DNA of 64,000 nucleotides, from NCBI GenBank assembly GCA_964496575.1, contig CAZCAC010000030.1, positions 15,592 to 79,591 on the forward strand, written 5' to 3'. The notes beneath the pieces were generated by a model. That model was given only the letters and a program-made list of their open reading frames with translations, did not search any database and had not been told where the DNA came from. Numbering within the stretch: position 1 is the stretch's first letter; each line of letters opens with the position of its first letter. This stretch comes from CAZCAC01 sp964496575. GTDB taxonomy: Bacteria > Planctomycetota > UBA1135 > GCA-002686595. This document shows positions 62,651-64,000 of the stretch, one piece after another. The position numbers and the translations under genes were made by a program.

Positions 62651-62735
62651 CATACGGCGTCAGTCACCCTCCTCCACCTTCGCATCCATTCGCCGAAGGG
62701 TGCTGAACGTGGAGGAAGGTGACTGACGCGGTATG
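62651..62735. repeat. REP-like imperfect palindrome
   Basis: Outer arms 62651-62677 and 62709-62735 match in 25 of 27 positions. An inner CTTCG/CGAAG stem (62678-62682 and 62694-62698) extends the structure. Ends read CATACxGCGTCAGTCACC, resembling the element at 54763-54857. A RAYT-mobilised REP body is the likely type; no transposase is in the window. Confidence 0.8.
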
Positions 62736-62846
62736 TGAGGTGTGCGACTCCGTATCGCCCAACACGTCCGAGGAATACGAGGTACACTGGGCACCACAGC
62801 TCACGGTCCTGAGCTTCACGCTCGTCGCTCCCCTGATGCCTCTGCC

Positions 62847-63980
62847 ATGAACCTCACAACAGCCAAGTGCCTGACTCGTGCTCTTGCTCTCCCCTGTCTC
62901 CTGAGCCTGCTTCCGCCACTGGCTGAGAGCGGTCAGCTTCCGGCACCCGGTGACGGGCCGTCCCCCGAGATTCACTCCGCTATCCGCACCACCCACGAAG
63001 CGAATCGCCACGCCGTACGCTCCACCGAAGCGGGATACGAAGCCCCGAATCCCGGGCAGCGCTGGACCGCCCGGTTCGACGGACGAGGCTTCCAGATCGT
63101 TCCCTCTTCGCGACGGTGGAGCTGGGGACTCGAGCTCGAGGCCTACGGCTTCCCGGGCACCGAACGCACCATCTCCGGGAAGAGGCTCGCCGGGGTGGAG
63201 GGCACGCGTCTCGCCTACGCCTGGGACGAGCTCATCGAGGAGTGGTACGTCAACGATTCGAGGGGACTCGAACACGGCTACATCATCCATCGCCGACCCG
63301 CTGTCGAAGAGCCGGCGGCGAATGAGCCGTTGACTCTCACGATCCGCGTTCTGGGCGAGTTGCAGCCCATTTTGAGCTCCGATGGAAGAGACGTTCGGTT
63401 CCTCGACTCGGGTGGAACCCCGGTTCTGGACTACTCCGGCCTGACCGTTCTCGATGCGACTGGACGAGAACTGGTGGCGCGGTTCGAGCTGGTCGACGCG
63501 GGCCTCCAGCTCCGTGTGCAGGAAGACGGCGCACACTATCCGTTGATGATCGATCCGATCGCTCAGCAGGCCTATCTCAAGGCACCCAGCACCGATGTCA
63601 ATGACTACTTCGGCGGCTCGGTCGCGGCCTCGGGCGATACCGTGGTTGTCGGTGCCTACGGTGAGTCGAGCAACGCCGTCGGGGTGAACGGCGACCACAC
63701 CGACAACAGCTCGCCCAAGAGTGGTGCAGCCTACGTCTTCAAGCGACTCGGCTCAGCCTGGCATCAGGAGGCATACCTCAAGGCATCCAACACGGATCCC
63801 GATGATTTCTTCGGGTTGTCCGTGGCGATCTCGGGCGACACGATCGTCGTCGGGGCTCCCCGCGAGGACAGCGGAGCCAACGGAGTCAACGGCAACCAGA
63901 ACCACAACGGGATGTCCAGGGCAGGGGCGGCCTACGTGTTCGTTCGCAATGCAGGGCTCCTGACCTACGCCGGATTGTGA
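62847..63980 (+). CDS. Exported FG-GAP-like repeat protein, 3' end broken
   Basis: Signal peptide (ALALPCLLSLLPPLAESGQ), then a beta-rich N-domain (GFQIVPSSRRWSWGLELEAY, TRLAYAWDELIEEWYVNDSR, YPLMIDPIAQQAYLKAPSTD) shared with the truncated gene at 39600, then two FG-GAP-type repeats. After AAYVFVRN at 63950 the expected GTSW repeat ending is lost and unrelated sequence runs to a stop at 63980. No C-terminal domain remains. Either the gene was interrupted by an insertion at about 63951 or it continues beyond the window after a rearrangement. Confidence 0.8.
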   Translation: MNLTTAKCLTRALALPCLLSLLPPLAESGQLPAPGDGPSPEIHSAIRTTHEANRHAVRSTEAGYEAPNPGQRWTARFDGRGFQIVPSSRRWSWGLELEAYGFPGTERTISGKRLAGVEGTRLAYAWDELIEEWYVNDSRGLEHGYIIHRRPAVEEPAANEPLTLTIRVLGELQPILSSDGRDVRFLDSGGTPVLDYSGLTVLDATGRELVARFELVDAGLQLRVQEDGAHYPLMIDPIAQQAYLKAPSTDVNDYFGGSVAASGDTVVVGAYGESSNAVGVNGDHTDNSSPKSGAAYVFKRLGSAWHQEAYLKASNTDPDDFFGLSVAISGDTIVVGAPREDSGANGVNGNQNHNGMSRAGAAYVFVRNAGLLTYAGL

Positions 63981-64000
63981 TGATTTAGGGTCGATTTCGG

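Noticed and set aside
1..64000. Genome-wide reassignment of TGA to an amino acid
   Set aside because: TGA clearly ends many genes here, including short overlaps such as TGATG and GTGA, so only local recoding could apply.

Overview
The window is GC-rich, densely coded bacterial chromosome, most likely from a deep-branching, probably marine Planctomycetota. The grounds are: exported proteins with repeats and a shared cysteine-rich C-terminal domain (eight clear copies here); ECF sigma factors with membrane-spanning and extracytoplasmic extensions; sulfatases; a signal peptidase I with a very large insertion; and secreted proteins that recur as paralogues. The lineage is an inference from gene content. 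No rRNA, tRNA or CRISPR array was seen.

Layout. 1-4082: end of a beta-helix protein, a lipoprotein serine hydrolase and an FG-GAP repeat protein. 4101-9502: TypA coupled to an exonuclease-WYL fusion, a sulfatase, and divergently a thioredoxin-fold protein. 9713-13335: EF-hand protein, a short LeuA-type synthase and aspartokinase. 13424-17455: a sigma factor fused through a membrane helix to a redoxin, then an exported protein; each has an in-frame TGA followed by intact coding sequence and a hairpin. 17589-21808: exported proteins of unknown role. 22233-25001: a GntR/ABC transporter operon with a clear promoter and operator. 25104-29951: beta-helix protein, B12-binding radical SAM enzyme and a sulfatase-fold lipoprotein. 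30020-40950: exported FG-GAP, Kelch and other proteins, and an exported agmatine-deiminase-like enzyme. 40954-44180: a frameshifted DUF4062-STAND ATPase-TPR gene that abuts a 5'-truncated FG-GAP gene. 44399-49259: two FG-GAP genes transcribed divergently. 49346-54764: M29 aminopeptidase, a lipoprotein, a SPASM radical SAM gene overlapping a cysteine-motif lipoprotein, and another lipoprotein. 54763-60209: a long perfect palindrome, MgtE coupled to signal peptidase I, and a sigma/anti-sigma/effector operon. 60344-64000: an exported protein, a GST, a second palindrome, and an FG-GAP gene broken near the window edge.

The most notable observation is at 15479-15481. A TGA stands exactly where the first cysteine of a thioredoxin-type CxxC motif should be. 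The frame continues intact for 107 codons, and a 6-bp stem with a short loop starts 12 nt after the TGA. This fits selenocysteine (U-S-P-C), although a nonsense mutation cannot be excluded from sequence alone. A second, weaker case lies at 17306-17308 in the next gene. Other candidates are the SPASM/lipoprotein pair at 52171-53899, the likely defence ATPase at 40954-44180, and the expanded C-terminal domain family, which may be a surface sorting or anchoring module.
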